The notes: generated by a model not told the origin, from the sequence alone. A stretch of DNA of 64,000 nucleotides from Streptomyces sp. MA5143a (GCF_900290235.1 NZ_OLMK01000073.1:62001-126000), one strand, 5' to 3'. Positions 1 to 8,282 are shown, numbered from the stretch's first letter. Program-made: numbers and translations.

Positions 1-477
1 GACGAAGATGTCGACGCCCGCGTCCACGACGGCCTTGGAGAACTGGGCCGTGCGCTGCGGGGAGAGCGCCGCCGCGGTGACCACTCCGGAGTCGCGCACC
101 TCCTTGATGCGCTGCCCGATCAGCTCCTCCTTGATGGGAGCCGCGTAGATCTCCTGGAGGCGGCGGGTCGCGGCCTCGTCGGGCATGCCGGTGATCTCGT
201 CGAGCAGCGGCTGCGGGTCCTCGTACCGCGTCCACAGACCTTCGAGGTTCAGTACGCCGAGGCCGCCCATCTCGCCGATGCGGATCGCGGTGGCCGGGGA
301 GACGACCGAGTCCATCGGGGCGGCCAGGAAGGGCAGCTCGAAGCGGTAGGCGTCGATCTGCCAGGCGATCGAGACCTCCTTCGGGTCGCGCGTACGACGG
401 CTGGGGACGACGGCGATGTCGTCGAAGGCGTACGCCCGGCGGCCGCGCTTGCCGCGCCCGATCTCGATCTCAGTCAC
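1..477 (-). CDS. guaB3: GuaB3 family IMP dehydrogenase-related protein, 5' part only
   Basis: The first 159 codons of a GuaB3-type protein; the rest lies beyond the left edge. The translation begins VTEIEIGRGKRGRRAYAFDD and continues with a TIM-barrel segment containing FLAAPMDSVVSP and a glycine-rich GEMGGLGVLNLEG stretch, both typical of IMP dehydrogenase-related proteins. GuaB3 proteins lack the CBS pair of true IMPDH; their exact reaction was long unclear, so it should be read as an IMPDH/GMP-reductase family member. The GTG start at 477 follows an AGGGAAAGG Shine-Dalgarno. It lies just downstream of guaB on the same strand, separated by a strong hairpin terminator, the arrangement usual in Streptomyces. 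Confidence 0.9.
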   Translation of the reverse strand, partial: MTEIEIGRGKRGRRAYAFDDIAVVPSRRTRDPKEVSIAWQIDAYRFELPFLAAPMDSVVSPATAIRIGEMGGLGVLNLEGLWTRYEDPQPLLDEITGMPDEAATRRLQEIYAAPIKEELIGQRIKEVRDSGVVTAAALSPQRTAQFSKAVVDAGVDIFV

Positions 478-537
478 GTGTGTGGCCTTTCCCTGAAGCG
501 TTCAGCGTCTTCCAGTATCGCCGACGGGCACGACGAA

Positions 538-564
538 GGCGGCCCCGGATGCACCGGGGCCGCC
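538..564 (-). terminator. guaB terminator hairpin
   Basis: Perfect 11-bp inverted repeat (GGCGGCCCCGG / CCGGGGCCGCC) with a 5-nt loop, 31 bases after the guaB stop and before guaB3. It is very GC-rich with no clear U-tract, as is common for Streptomyces terminators. Confidence 0.75.
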
Positions 565-595
565 CTCACCAGGTCCGTTGTCCACCTACGGCTGT

Positions 596-2101
596 CTACT
601 TACGGCTGTAGTTCGGCGCCTCGACGGTCATCTGGATGTCGTGCGGGTGGCTCTCCTTCAGACCCGCGGAGGTGATCCGTACGAAGCGTCCGCCCGCCTG
701 GAGATCCGGGACCGTCCGGCCGCCGACGTAGAACATCGACTGGCGCAGACCGCCGACCAGCTGGTGGACGACCGAGGAGAGCGGACCGCGGTAGGGCACC
801 TGGCCCTCGATGCCCTCGGGGACGAGCTGCTCGTCGGAGGCGACGCCCTCCTGGAAGTAGCGGTCCTTGGAGAACGACTTGCGGTCGCCACGGGACTGCA
901 TGGCGCCGAGCGACCCCATGCCGCGGTACGACTTGAACTGCTTGCCGTTGATGAACATCAGCTCGCCCGGCGACTCCTCGCAGCCCGCGAGCAGCGAGCC
1001 GAGCATCACCGTGTCGGCGCCCGCGACCAGGGCCTTGGCGATGTCGCCGGAGTACTGCAGGCCGCCGTCGCCGATGACCGGGATGCCGGCCTCCTTGGCG
1101 GCGAGGGACGCCTCGTAGATGGCGGTGACCTGCGGGACGCCGATGCCGGCGACGACGCGGGTCGTGCAGATGGAGCCGGGGCCGACGCCGACCTTGATGC
1201 CGTCCACGCCGGCGTCGATGAGGGCCTGGGCGCCGTCCCTGGTGGCGATGTTGCCGCCGATGACGTCGACGCCGGTCGAGTTCGACTTGATCTTGGCGAC
1301 CATGTCGCCGACCAGGCGGGAGTGGCCGTGCGCGGTGTCGACGACGATGAAGTCGACGCCCGCCTCGATGAGGGCCTGGGCGCGCTCGAAGGCGTCACCG
1401 GCGACACCGACGGCGGCGCCGACGAGGAGACGGCCCTCGCCGTCCTTCGCGGCGTTCGGGTACTTCTCGGCCTTCACGAAGTCCTTGACCGTGATGAGGC
1501 CCTTGAGGATGCCCGAGTCGTCGACCAGCGGCAGCTTCTCGATCTTGTGCTTGCGCAGCAGCTCCATGGCCTCGACGCCGGAGATGCCCACCTTGCCGGT
1601 GACCAGCGGCATCGGGGTCATGACCTCGCGGACCTGGCGCGAGCGGTCCGTCTCGAAGGCCATGTCGCGGTTGGTGACGATGCCCAGCAGCTTCTTGTTG
1701 CCGTCGGTCACCGGGACGCCGCTGATGCGGAACTTGGCGCACAGCGCGTCGGCCTCGGCGAGCGTGGCGTCCGGGTGCACGGTGATCGGGTCGGCCACCA
1801 TGCCGGACTCGGAGCGCTTCACCAGGTCGACCTGGTTGGCCTGGTCCTCGATGGACAGGTTGCGGTGCAGGACACCCACGCCGCCCTGGCGGGCCATGGC
1901 GATGGCCATGCGGGACTCGGTGACCTTGTCCATCGCGGCCGAGAGCAGCGGGATGTTCACCCGCACGTTCTTGGAGACGTACGAGGCGGTGTCGATCTCG
2001 TCGGGAGCCATGTCCGACGGGCCCGGCAGCAGCAGCACGTCGTCGTAGGTCAGCCCGAGCGTCGCGAATTTTTCGGGCACTCCGTCGACGTTGGCAGTCA
2101 T
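596..2101 (-). CDS. guaB: IMP dehydrogenase
   Basis: Oxidises IMP to XMP with NAD+, the committed step of GMP synthesis in the cytoplasm. The 501-residue product has the full family layout: an N-terminal barrel half, a CBS-domain pair at about residues 100-210, and the catalytic loop GPGSICTTR with the nucleophilic cysteine near residue 312. The later MGSLGAM and flap segments are also present. The ATG at 2101 follows GGGGAAGG at good spacing. A hairpin closes it before guaB3. The 120 bases upstream hold an imperfect dyad (2196-2220) and the terminator of shbA, so guaB probably has its own promoter there. Confidence 0.98.
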   Translation of the reverse strand: MTANVDGVPEKFATLGLTYDDVLLLPGPSDMAPDEIDTASYVSKNVRVNIPLLSAAMDKVTESRMAIAMARQGGVGVLHRNLSIEDQANQVDLVKRSESGMVADPITVHPDATLAEADALCAKFRISGVPVTDGNKKLLGIVTNRDMAFETDRSRQVREVMTPMPLVTGKVGISGVEAMELLRKHKIEKLPLVDDSGILKGLITVKDFVKAEKYPNAAKDGEGRLLVGAAVGVAGDAFERAQALIEAGVDFIVVDTAHGHSRLVGDMVAKIKSNSTGVDVIGGNIATRDGAQALIDAGVDGIKVGVGPGSICTTRVVAGIGVPQVTAIYEASLAAKEAGIPVIGDGGLQYSGDIAKALVAGADTVMLGSLLAGCEESPGELMFINGKQFKSYRGMGSLGAMQSRGDRKSFSKDRYFQEGVASDEQLVPEGIEGQVPYRGPLSSVVHQLVGGLRQSMFYVGGRTVPDLQAGGRFVRITSAGLKESHPHDIQMTVEAPNYSRK

Positions 2102-2195
2102 GACACCTTCCCCAAATGGCCTTGATCGGTGCGGATGTCCATGCTAACGGGAAGCGCGGAGCACACATTCCACGGTACGAAGTCATCCCGGGCTT

Positions 2196-2220
2196 CGTAT
2201 GTTCGTACGGACGTCATACG
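2196..2220. promoter_or_regulatory. imperfect dyad upstream of guaB
   Basis: CGTATG and CATACG arms surround a central near-palindrome built on CGTACG, about 95 bases before the guaB start and just after the shbA terminator. It could be an operator or part of the promoter. No regulator can be named from sequence alone. Confidence 0.35.
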
Positions 2221-2224
2221 GAAA

Positions 2225-2254
2225 AGGCACCCCGCCTGTTCATACGGGGTGCCT
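2225..2254 (-). terminator. shbA intrinsic terminator
   Basis: 10-bp stem (AGGCACCCCG / CGGGGTGCCT) with a 10-nt loop. Read on the minus strand it runs into a short UUUU tract, 60 bases beyond the shbA stop codon. Confidence 0.75.
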
Positions 2255-2313
2255 CCCGAGCTGCGGCACGAACGCCGGCCCTCCTGCTCGACCGACGTGG
2301 TTCGTGCTCGTTC

Positions 2314-2889
2314 CTACTGTTCGGCGAGGGCCCTGAGCCTGCTCAGCGCCCGGTGCTGCGCCACCCGGACCGCGCCGGGCGACATGCCGAGCATCTGTCC
2401 CGTCTCCTCGGCCGTGAGCCCGACGGCGATCCGCAGCAGCAGCAGCTCCCGCTGGTTCTCGGGCAGGTTGGCCAGGAGTTTCTTGGCCCACTCGGCGTCG
2501 CTGCTGAGCAGGGCGCGCTCCTCGGGGCCGAGGGAGTCGTCGGGGCGCTCGGGCATCTCGTCCGAGGGCACGGCCGTCGAGCCGGGGTGGCGCATCGCGG
2601 CGCGCTGGAGGTCGGCGACCTTGTGACCCGCGATGGCGAAGACGAAGGCTTCGAACGGCCGTCCGGTGTCCTTGTAGCGCGGCAGCGCGAGGAGGACGGC
2701 GACGCAGACCTCCTGCGCCAGGTCCTCCACGAAGTGCCGCGCGTCACCGGGCAGCCGCGACAGACGGGTGCGGCAATAGCGCAGGGCAAGGGGGTGGACA
2801 TGGGCGAGCAGATCGTGGGTCGCCTGCTCGTCCCCGTCGACGGCGCGATGCACGAGCGCACCGATCACCGTCGTCTCGTCGTCGCGCAT
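2314..2889 (-). CDS. shbA: ECF sigma factor ShbA (SigD-like)
   Basis: ECF-type RNA polymerase sigma factor. From established Streptomyces work, the sigma factor at this locus between bldM and guaB (ShbA) drives transcription of hrdB, the principal sigma gene. From the proposed ATG the product is 191 residues, the normal ECF length. Region 2 is visible (LRYCRTRLSRLPGDARHFVEDLAQEV), followed by a region 4 helix-turn-helix (LTAEETGQMLGMSPGAVRVAQHRALSRLR). The frame stays open upstream to an ATG at 3030, which would give 238 residues; the longer N-terminus is low-complexity and less likely. It sits head-to-tail downstream of bldM and ends in an intrinsic terminator. Confidence 0.88.
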   Translation of the reverse strand: MRDDETTVIGALVHRAVDGDEQATHDLLAHVHPLALRYCRTRLSRLPGDARHFVEDLAQEVCVAVLLALPRYKDTGRPFEAFVFAIAGHKVADLQRAAMRHPGSTAVPSDEMPERPDDSLGPEERALLSSDAEWAKKLLANLPENQRELLLLRIAVGLTAEETGQMLGMSPGAVRVAQHRALSRLRALAEQ

Positions 2890-3146
2890 CGGTCCATGGT
2901 GCCTTGCGGCCGTCCGGTCCGTGGCGCCACGTCCATGGTTGTGCACCGAAGCGTTATGAGTAGGCGCGCCGGAAGTCATCTCCTGCGCCCTCCCCTCCCG
3001 CTCGTTCGACTGCTCCCCGAGGAACTCCACACCTCAAGGATGCGGCATCCGCGGCGAAACGAGCAGCGGGCATCCGGTGGACCGCCCGGCCACCCCCGCC
3101 CACCTGGTGGTGAGCGGGGATTCTCCTACCCCCGTCACGGCTCAAC

Positions 3147-3758
3147 TCAGCGGACCAGACCCCAGCGGAAGCCGAGCGCAACGGCGTGCGCGCGGTCCGA
3201 GGCGCCGAGCTTCTTGAACAGCCGCCGCGCGTGGGTCTTCACGGTGTCCTCGGAGAGGAACAGCTCGCGCCCGATCTCCGCGTTCGAGCGGCCGTGGCTC
3301 ATGCCCTCCAGCACCTGGATCTCCCGCGCGGTGAGCGTCGGCGCGGCGCCCATCTCGGCGGACCGCAGCCGGCGCGGGGCGAGCCGCCAGGTGGGGTCGG
3401 CGAGCGCCTGCGTCACGGTGGCGCGCAGCTCCGCGCGGGAGGCGTCCTTGTGCAGATAGCCGCGGGCACCTGCGGCGACGGCGAGCGCCACGCCGTCCAG
3501 GTCCTCGGCGACGGTGAGCATGATGATGCGCGCACCGGGGTCGGCGGACAGCAGCCGCCGTACGGTCTCGACGCCGCCCAGGCCGGGCATGCGTACGTCC
3601 ATCAGAATCAGGTCCGAGCGGTCGGCCCCCCAGCGGCGGAGGACTTCCTCGCCGTTGGCCGCCGTGGTCACGCGCTCGACGCCGGGCACGGTCGCCACCG
3701 CGCGGCGCAGCGCCTCTCGGGCAAGCGGGGAGTCGTCGCAGACGAGGACGGATGTCAT
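3147..3758 (-). CDS. bldM: orphan response regulator BldM
   Basis: Developmental transcription factor required for aerial hyphae formation and sporulation in Streptomyces. The 203-residue protein has an N-terminal receiver domain (CDDSPLAREAL, phosphosite-equivalent Asp54 in ILMDVRMPG) and a C-terminal LuxR/FixJ-type helix-turn-helix (LTAREIQVLEGMSHGRSNAEIGRELFLSEDTVKTHARRLFKKL). No sensor kinase gene is adjacent, fitting its known orphan, atypical status. It is divergent from whiD across a 391-bp regulatory region that contains a sigma-BldN consensus promoter directed at this gene. shbA follows on the same strand. Confidence 0.97.
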   Translation of the reverse strand: MTSVLVCDDSPLAREALRRAVATVPGVERVTTAANGEEVLRRWGADRSDLILMDVRMPGLGGVETVRRLLSADPGARIIMLTVAEDLDGVALAVAAGARGYLHKDASRAELRATVTQALADPTWRLAPRRLRSAEMGAAPTLTAREIQVLEGMSHGRSNAEIGRELFLSEDTVKTHARRLFKKLGASDRAHAVALGFRWGLVR

Positions 3759-4149
3759 GGCCGTCCTCCGCAGCTGATGCGCGTCACCTTGAGCCTCCAG
3801 GCTGGTACGAAATCGTCACCTGTGCGGTCGACACTCACGAGCGGACACGAACGCCTGCCCGAGCGCTTGTTCCTTCAACCGCCTCCGACCTCTCAACGAC
3901 GGTCACTCGAAAGAGTTACGGGATGGCTGGTCACCTTCGGCACTCTACGTGAGGGAACGGACACGGTGCAGACATGCACAACAGACCCTCAACGTTTCAT
4001 CACAAGCTATGCCCCATTCAGCCGTTTTTGTTCCTATTTGCCGGTGTCTGGAGCTAGATTCGCAATGAGTCATATTTTCATCTCCTTAGATAGTCCATGT
4101 ACGGTCATGAGCACCATATCCTCTCAGAACGGCAACAAGGGGACACGTA
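3759..4149. other. bldM-whiD divergent control region
   Basis: A 391-bp gene-free region that is AT-richer than its surroundings at 4021-4110. It holds the sigma-BldN promoter and five GACAC pentamers on either strand: 3830-3834, 3844-3848, 3960-3964, 4044-4048 (minus) and 4142-4146. GACAC is the core of the WhiA binding site. A TAGATA at 4087-4092 may be a whiD -10 element. No ORF with coding character is seen. Confidence 0.6.
3893..3920 (-). promoter_or_regulatory. sigma-BldN promoter of bldM
   Basis: On the minus strand the sequence reads CGTAAC, 16 bases, CGTTGA. This matches the established BldN-dependent consensus exactly in both hexamers and spacing. Transcription would start near 3886, giving a leader of about 128 nt. 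bldM is a known BldN target in S. coelicolor. Confidence 0.9.
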
Positions 4150-4479
4150 ATGGCAGATTTCTCCCGCCTTCCCGGACCGAACGCTGATCTGTGGGACTGG
4201 CAGCTCCTCGCGGCCTGCCGAGGGGTGGACAGCTCGCTGTTCTTCCACCCCGAGGGAGAACGCGGCGCGGCGCGGAGCGCTCGTGAGAACTCGGCCAAGG
4301 AGGTCTGCATGCGCTGCCCGGTACGCGCCCAGTGCGCGGCCCACGCCCTCGCGGTCCGTGAGCCGTACGGCGTGTGGGGCGGGCTGACCGAGGACGAGCG
4401 CGAGGAGCTCATGGGGCGCGCCCGGCACCGCCTGGTGTCGGCGTCCACGCCCGTCGGCGACGCCGGTTCGAACAACTGA
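4150..4479 (+). CDS. whiD: WhiB-family iron-sulfur protein WhiD
   Basis: Small [4Fe-4S] transcription factor needed for late sporulation (spore septation and wall maturation). In this family it acts by binding region 4 of the principal sigma factor. The 109 residues include the four cluster cysteines at 23, 53, 56 and 62 (CMRC motif), the turn motif GVWGG at about residues 74-78, and a basic tail. The ATG follows AAGGGG at 8 nt. It is divergent from bldM and convergent with the LysR gene. The near-identical N-terminus and its position beside bldM identify it as WhiD rather than another Wbl paralogue. Confidence 0.96.
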   Translation: MADFSRLPGPNADLWDWQLLAACRGVDSSLFFHPEGERGAARSARENSAKEVCMRCPVRAQCAAHALAVREPYGVWGGLTEDEREELMGRARHRLVSASTPVGDAGSNN

Positions 4480-4646
4480 AGGAACGTTTCATCGGGCGCC
4501 GCCCCGCGCGGACGCCACGACAGCGCGTACGACCGCTCCACGACCCGGCGGTCGCTCGGAGGGACACTCCGGCTCCGGTGAGCCCCGGCCCCAGTCCTGT
4601 ACCGACACCCGCACCCGCACCCGCACCGATACCGCAGCACCCCAGC

Positions 4647-4667
4647 ACCGGCTCTGCTTCAGCCGGT
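4647..4667. terminator. possible bidirectional terminator, whiD / LysR
   Basis: Perfect 7-bp stem (ACCGGCT / AGCCGGT) with a 7-nt loop between convergent whiD and the LysR gene. A CCCGCA run precedes it at about 4608-4625. It lacks a U-tract. Confidence 0.45.
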
Positions 4668-4714
4668 TCCGGCCCGGTCGGCCGAGGGCGCGCGAGGCGG
4701 CCGGAGGACGGTGG

Positions 4715-5611
4715 CTAGCGGGTCGCCGCCCTCGCCAGTTGGTCCAGGGTCGCGGCGACCGTGGGGACCCGGGCCAGGTCCGGGAGGGTGAGCGCCACGA
4801 TCTCTCGGTGCACCACCGGCTCCACCGTGATCATCCGTACCCCCTTGGGCCGCACGGACTCGATGGCCAGTTCCGGCAGGACCGCGACGCCGAGGCCCGC
4901 GCCCACCAGGCCGACCACCGCCGGGTAGTCGTCGGTGGCGAAGTCGATACGCGGCGTGAAGCCCGCGCTCTCGCAGACTCTCACCAGCTGGCCCCGGCAG
5001 CGGGGACAGCCGGCGATCCAGGGTTCCCCCGCGAGCTCCTCGATGCCGATGGACCGCGCGCCGGCCAGTCGGTGCCCCTGAGGGACGAGGCCGACGAGAC
5101 GGTCGGTGAGCAGGGGGCGCACCACCAGGTCCCCCCACTCCTCTGCGTTCGCCGCGCCCTCGTAGCGGAAGGCGAGCGCGATGTCGCAGTCGCCCTCGCG
5201 GAGCAGTTCCACAGAGCGGGGCGGTTCGGCCTCCTCCAGGGAGACCCGGGTGCCGGGGTGGGCGGCGCGCAGGGCGGCGAGGGCGGTGGGGACCAGCGTG
5301 GAGCTGCCGCTGGGGAAGGAGATCAGCCGGACCCGGCCGGCGCGCAGACCCGCGATCGCGGCGACCTCCTCCTCGGCCGCCGTGAGACCGGCGAGGATGC
5401 CGGCCGCGTGCCGCACGAGCGCCTCGCCCGCCTGGGTCAGCCGCATCTCGCGGCCGCCGCGGACGAGCAGGGGCGTGCCGACGGACGATTCGAGCGCCTT
5501 CATCTGCTGGCTCACGGCGGGCTGGGTGCAGCCCAGTTCACGGCCGGCCGCCGAGAAGGAGCCGGTGGCGGCGACGGCACGCAGGACGCGGAGATGACGG
5601 GCCTCGATCAC
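4715..5611 (-). CDS. LysR-family transcriptional regulator
   Basis: 298-residue regulator with a canonical N-terminal LysR winged helix (VIEARHLRVLRAVAATGSFS, then QPAVSQQMKALE) and a C-terminal periplasmic-binding-like effector domain. A CPRC pair in the effector domain (near residue 195) could be redox- or metal-sensitive, but this is inference. The frame is open upstream, but the GTG at 5611 is the right start: it gives family length and lies exactly 6 nt after a TATGCT -10-like hexamer, suggesting a leaderless mRNA. It is divergent from the MOSC gene, its likeliest target, because LysR genes commonly regulate the divergent neighbour. The effector is unknown. Confidence 0.9.
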   Translation of the reverse strand: MIEARHLRVLRAVAATGSFSAAGRELGCTQPAVSQQMKALESSVGTPLLVRGGREMRLTQAGEALVRHAAGILAGLTAAEEEVAAIAGLRAGRVRLISFPSGSSTLVPTALAALRAAHPGTRVSLEEAEPPRSVELLREGDCDIALAFRYEGAANAEEWGDLVVRPLLTDRLVGLVPQGHRLAGARSIGIEELAGEPWIAGCPRCRGQLVRVCESAGFTPRIDFATDDYPAVVGLVGAGLGVAVLPELAIESVRPKGVRMITVEPVVHREIVALTLPDLARVPTVAATLDQLARAATR

Positions 5612-5691
5612 GGGTCGAGCATAAGGGCGGCTTGGAAGGCGCGGCGAATATCGCCTCGACGCTTTGACCGACGTTCGCCTAGCGTGCCGGT

Positions 5692-6384
5692 ATGAAGCTT
5701 TTGTCACTGAACCTCGGGCAGGCCGCGGCGGTCGACGTCCCCGAGGAGTCGAAGCGCGTGACAGGGATCGACAAGCGGCCGGTGGCCGGGCCGGTGCGGG
5801 TGGCCGCGCCCGGGCCGAAGGGGGTGGGCGGCAGCGGGCTGGCCGGGGACGCGGTGTGCAACAGACGGCATCACGGCGGGAACGACCAGGCGGTCTACGC
5901 CTTCGCCCGCGAGGACCTCGACGCGTGGGAGCAGGAGCTCGGCCGCGACCTGCCCAACGGGTCCTTCGGGGAGAACCTGACGACCGAGGGCCTCGACATC
6001 TCCGGCGCGCTCATCGGGGAGCGCTGGCGGATCGGCGCGGAGGTCGTCCTGGAGGTCACCGCCGGCCGCGTCCCCTGTCTGAACTTCCAGCGGCACCTCG
6101 GTGAGCGCGGCTGGGTCAAGCGCTTCGCGGGGAAGGGCGAGCCCGGGGCGTATCTGCGGGTGGTGCGGCCGGGCGAGATCCGGGCGGGCGACCCGATCGA
6201 GATCGTCCGCCGCCCGGACCACGACGTCACCGTCGCCCTCGCCTTCCGCGCCACGATGCACGATCGGGAGCTGCTGCCACGTCTGCTGGCCGCGGGCGAG
6301 GCACTCCACCCGGAGATCCTGGAGTCGGCCCGGACGTACGCGGCCCAACAGGACGGAAACGCCGACTCCGCGACGCGACGGTGA
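5692..6384 (+). CDS. MOSC domain protein (YiiM-like)
   Basis: 230-residue MOSC-domain protein. The family is related to the sulfurase C-terminal domain, and YiiM-type members have been linked to reduction of N-hydroxylated base analogues together with molybdenum cofactor. Visible motifs are HHGGNDQAVYAF, NGSFGENLT and the GRVPC segment carrying the conserved cysteine. A three-alpha-helix YiiM tail follows (about residues 175-225). The ATG lies 6 nt after TAGCGT (5680-5685), with TCGACG 18 nt further upstream, so the transcript is probably leaderless. It is divergent from the LysR regulator. The substrate cannot be read from sequence. Confidence 0.87.
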   Translation: MKLLSLNLGQAAAVDVPEESKRVTGIDKRPVAGPVRVAAPGPKGVGGSGLAGDAVCNRRHHGGNDQAVYAFAREDLDAWEQELGRDLPNGSFGENLTTEGLDISGALIGERWRIGAEVVLEVTAGRVPCLNFQRHLGERGWVKRFAGKGEPGAYLRVVRPGEIRAGDPIEIVRRPDHDVTVALAFRATMHDRELLPRLLAAGEALHPEILESARTYAAQQDGNADSATRR

Positions 6385-6525
6385 GACCGGTCATCTGAGG
6401 CACCGTGACCCACGGCCGTGCCGCACCCGGCGTACGCGCGGCGCGCCCGCGGGCGGGGATGACCGGGCGGGGTCCGCCGCCGTGGGCAAGCGGATCAGCG
6501 CGGTCCGGGTCACTACCCTTGCGCC

Positions 6526-7299
6526 ATGACAACGGCTCTGATTACGGGATCGACCGCGGGCATCGGCGCAGCCTTCGCGCGGCGACTGGCGGCGGACGGG
6601 CACAACCTGGTGCTGGTGGCGCGTGACACGAAGCGGCTGCGCGAGCAGGCCACGGAGTTGCACGACCGGCATGGCATCGAGGCGGAGGTCCTGACGGCGG
6701 ATCTGGCGACGGACGACGGCATCGAGGCGGTGGCGAAGCGGCTGTCCGACCGCAAGAACCCGGTCGACCTGCTGGTCAACAACGCGGGGTTCGGCAACAA
6801 GGGCCGCTATCTCGACGTCTCGATGGCCGACGAGCTGAAGATGCTCAAGGTGCACTGCGAGGCGGTGCTCCGGCTGACCTCCGCGGCGACCGAGGCCATG
6901 CGGGAGCGCGGCCGGGGCGGAGTCGTGAACGTGGCGTCGGTGGCGGCGTTCGTGCCGCGGGGGACGTACGGCGCGTCGAAGGCGTGGGTGGTGCAGTTCA
7001 CCCAGGGCGCGGCGCGGGACCTGGCCGGCAGCGGTGTCCGTCTGATGGCGCTGTGCCCGGGCTTCGTCCGCACGGAGTTCCACGAGCGGGCGGGCATGGG
7101 CACGGACAACATCCCGGGCTGGATGTGGCTCGACGCGGACAAGCTGGTCACGGCGGCCCTGGCCGACCTGTCCCGCGGCAGGACGGTCTCGATCCCCGAC
7201 CCGCGCTACAAGACCCTGATGGGTGTGGTGAAGGTGATGCCGCGGGGGCTGCTGGGCGGGGTCAGCTCGAAGACGGGACGCAAGTACGGCCCCCAGTAG
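6526..7299 (+). CDS. short-chain dehydrogenase/reductase
   Basis: 257-residue classical SDR, an NAD(P)-dependent oxidoreductase of the cytoplasm. It has the Rossmann cofactor motif GSTAGIG (about residues 8-14), NNAG at about 85-88, a catalytic serine in NVASVAAF and the YGASKAW Tyr-x3-Lys motif, followed by PGFVRTEF. The basic residue after the second strand (ARDTKRLR) favours NADPH. The ATG lies 6 nt after TACCCT, suggesting a leaderless mRNA. It is preceded by the MOSC gene on the same strand after a 141-bp gap. The substrate is not predictable. Confidence 0.92.
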   Translation: MTTALITGSTAGIGAAFARRLAADGHNLVLVARDTKRLREQATELHDRHGIEAEVLTADLATDDGIEAVAKRLSDRKNPVDLLVNNAGFGNKGRYLDVSMADELKMLKVHCEAVLRLTSAATEAMRERGRGGVVNVASVAAFVPRGTYGASKAWVVQFTQGAARDLAGSGVRLMALCPGFVRTEFHERAGMGTDNIPGWMWLDADKLVTAALADLSRGRTVSIPDPRYKTLMGVVKVMPRGLLGGVSSKTGRKYGPQ

Positions 7300-7403
7300 C
7301 GGGGCGGGCCGGGGCGGCCTCGTCGCTCAGCGGGTGAGAGGGAGGCGGCGCGGGGAGAGAATGGAGCTGTCCGACCGGACCCAGGGGGGCCGGAGGTGGT
7401 CTT

Positions 7404-8111
7404 GTGACGTTTGTGCAGCTCATCGACTGTAGGACGAGTCGGTTCGACGAGATGGACCGGCTGATGGACAGGTGGGTCGAGCAGACCAAGGGAAAGCGGA
7501 CGGCGACGCACAACATGATCGGGAAGGACCGGTCCGACGAGGGGCACTTCGTCGAGATCGTGGAGTTCCCGTCGTACGAGGAGGCCATGCGGAACTCCCA
7601 GCTGCCGGAGACGGACCGGATCTTCAACGAGATGGTGGCGCTCTGCGACGAGATGCCGACCTTCACGGATCTGGACGTGGTGCGGGACGAGCAGCTGAAC
7701 GCGGACATCGCGCGGAGGTTCTTCGAGACGCTGGGCACGCGGGGGGAACTGCCGCCGATGAACGACCTGCTGGTGGAGGACTATCACGACCACGACCCGG
7801 CCAACCCGCAGGACGTGATCGGCATGGACGCGGCGCGGCGTGAGTTCGCGATGTGGCGGGCGGGCTTCGACTTCTCGTTCACCATCGAGGACCAGATGGC
7901 CCAGGGTGACCGGGTGTGCACGCGGTGGACGTGGAACGCCACGCACAAGGGCGAGTTCCTCGGTATCGCGCCCACCGGGAGGAAGGTCTCCATGACCGGG
8001 ACGACCATCCATCGCTGCTCGCCGGACGGGAAGCTCGCCGAGGGGTGGTGGCAGTACGACCGGCTCGCGCTGATGGCGCAGCTGGGAGCCCTGGAAGGGT
8101 TGGAGCGCTGA
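7404..8111 (+). CDS. two-domain protein: ferredoxin-like N-terminus plus SnoaL-type ester cyclase domain
   Basis: 235 residues. The first ~95 residues (FVQLIDCRTSRFDEMDRLMDRW, later VEIVEFPSYEEAM) look like a dimeric alpha/beta ferredoxin-like fold. Residues ~100-230 resemble the SnoaL-like NTF2-fold family (MNDLLVEDYHDHDP, GMDAARREFAMW, GDRVCTRWTWNATHKGEFLGIAPTGRKV, GKLAEGWWQYDRLALMAQLG). The conserved Asp/His residues of polyketide cyclase relatives are present in part. Such stand-alone proteins are common in actinobacteria and mostly uncharacterised. The GTG start follows GGAGGTGG. It is convergent with groEL1. Confidence 0.82.
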   Translation: MTFVQLIDCRTSRFDEMDRLMDRWVEQTKGKRTATHNMIGKDRSDEGHFVEIVEFPSYEEAMRNSQLPETDRIFNEMVALCDEMPTFTDLDVVRDEQLNADIARRFFETLGTRGELPPMNDLLVEDYHDHDPANPQDVIGMDAARREFAMWRAGFDFSFTIEDQMAQGDRVCTRWTWNATHKGEFLGIAPTGRKVSMTGTTIHRCSPDGKLAEGWWQYDRLALMAQLGALEGLER

Positions 8112-8196
8112 GCGAGCGGTGGGCGAGCGCCGGGTAGAGCGGCGGCCGGGCTGGGGGGACCGCCGGTAGGGGCGCTCGTGCACCGTGCACGGGAGA

Positions 8197-8227
8197 AGCC
8201 CCCGTTCCGGCGGCCGGAACAGGGGCT
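8197..8227. terminator. groEL1 terminator hairpin
   Basis: 14-bp stem with one mismatch (AGCCCCCGTTCCGG / CCGGAACAGGGGCT) around a CGG loop, 40 bases past the groEL1 stop. It may also stop transcription from the convergent gene ending at 8111. Confidence 0.75.
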
Positions 8228-8241
8228 CCTCTCAGGCGTCC

Positions 8242-8282
8242 GCCTCGGTGGGCGTGGCCGTTGCCTCAGTGGGCGTGGCCGT
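8242..8282. repeat. 21-bp-period tandem duplication spanning the groEL1 stop codon
   Basis: Two copies of GCCTCRGTGGGCGTGGCCGT, at 8242-8261 and 8263-8282. The right copy encodes the Gly-His-Ala-His end of GroEL1 and its stop. The left copy is a decayed duplicate just beyond the stop. Confidence 0.75.

Noticed and set aside
578..2125. 515-codon plus-strand frame opposite guaB
   Set aside because: Composition dominated by Asp/Gly/Val/Ala repeats mirroring the guaB codons; no Shine-Dalgarno or domain.
4608..4630. CCCGCA tandem run after whiD, considered as a functional microsatellite
   Set aside because: Short and degenerate, in a region with no gene; nothing supports a role beyond the adjacent weak hairpin.
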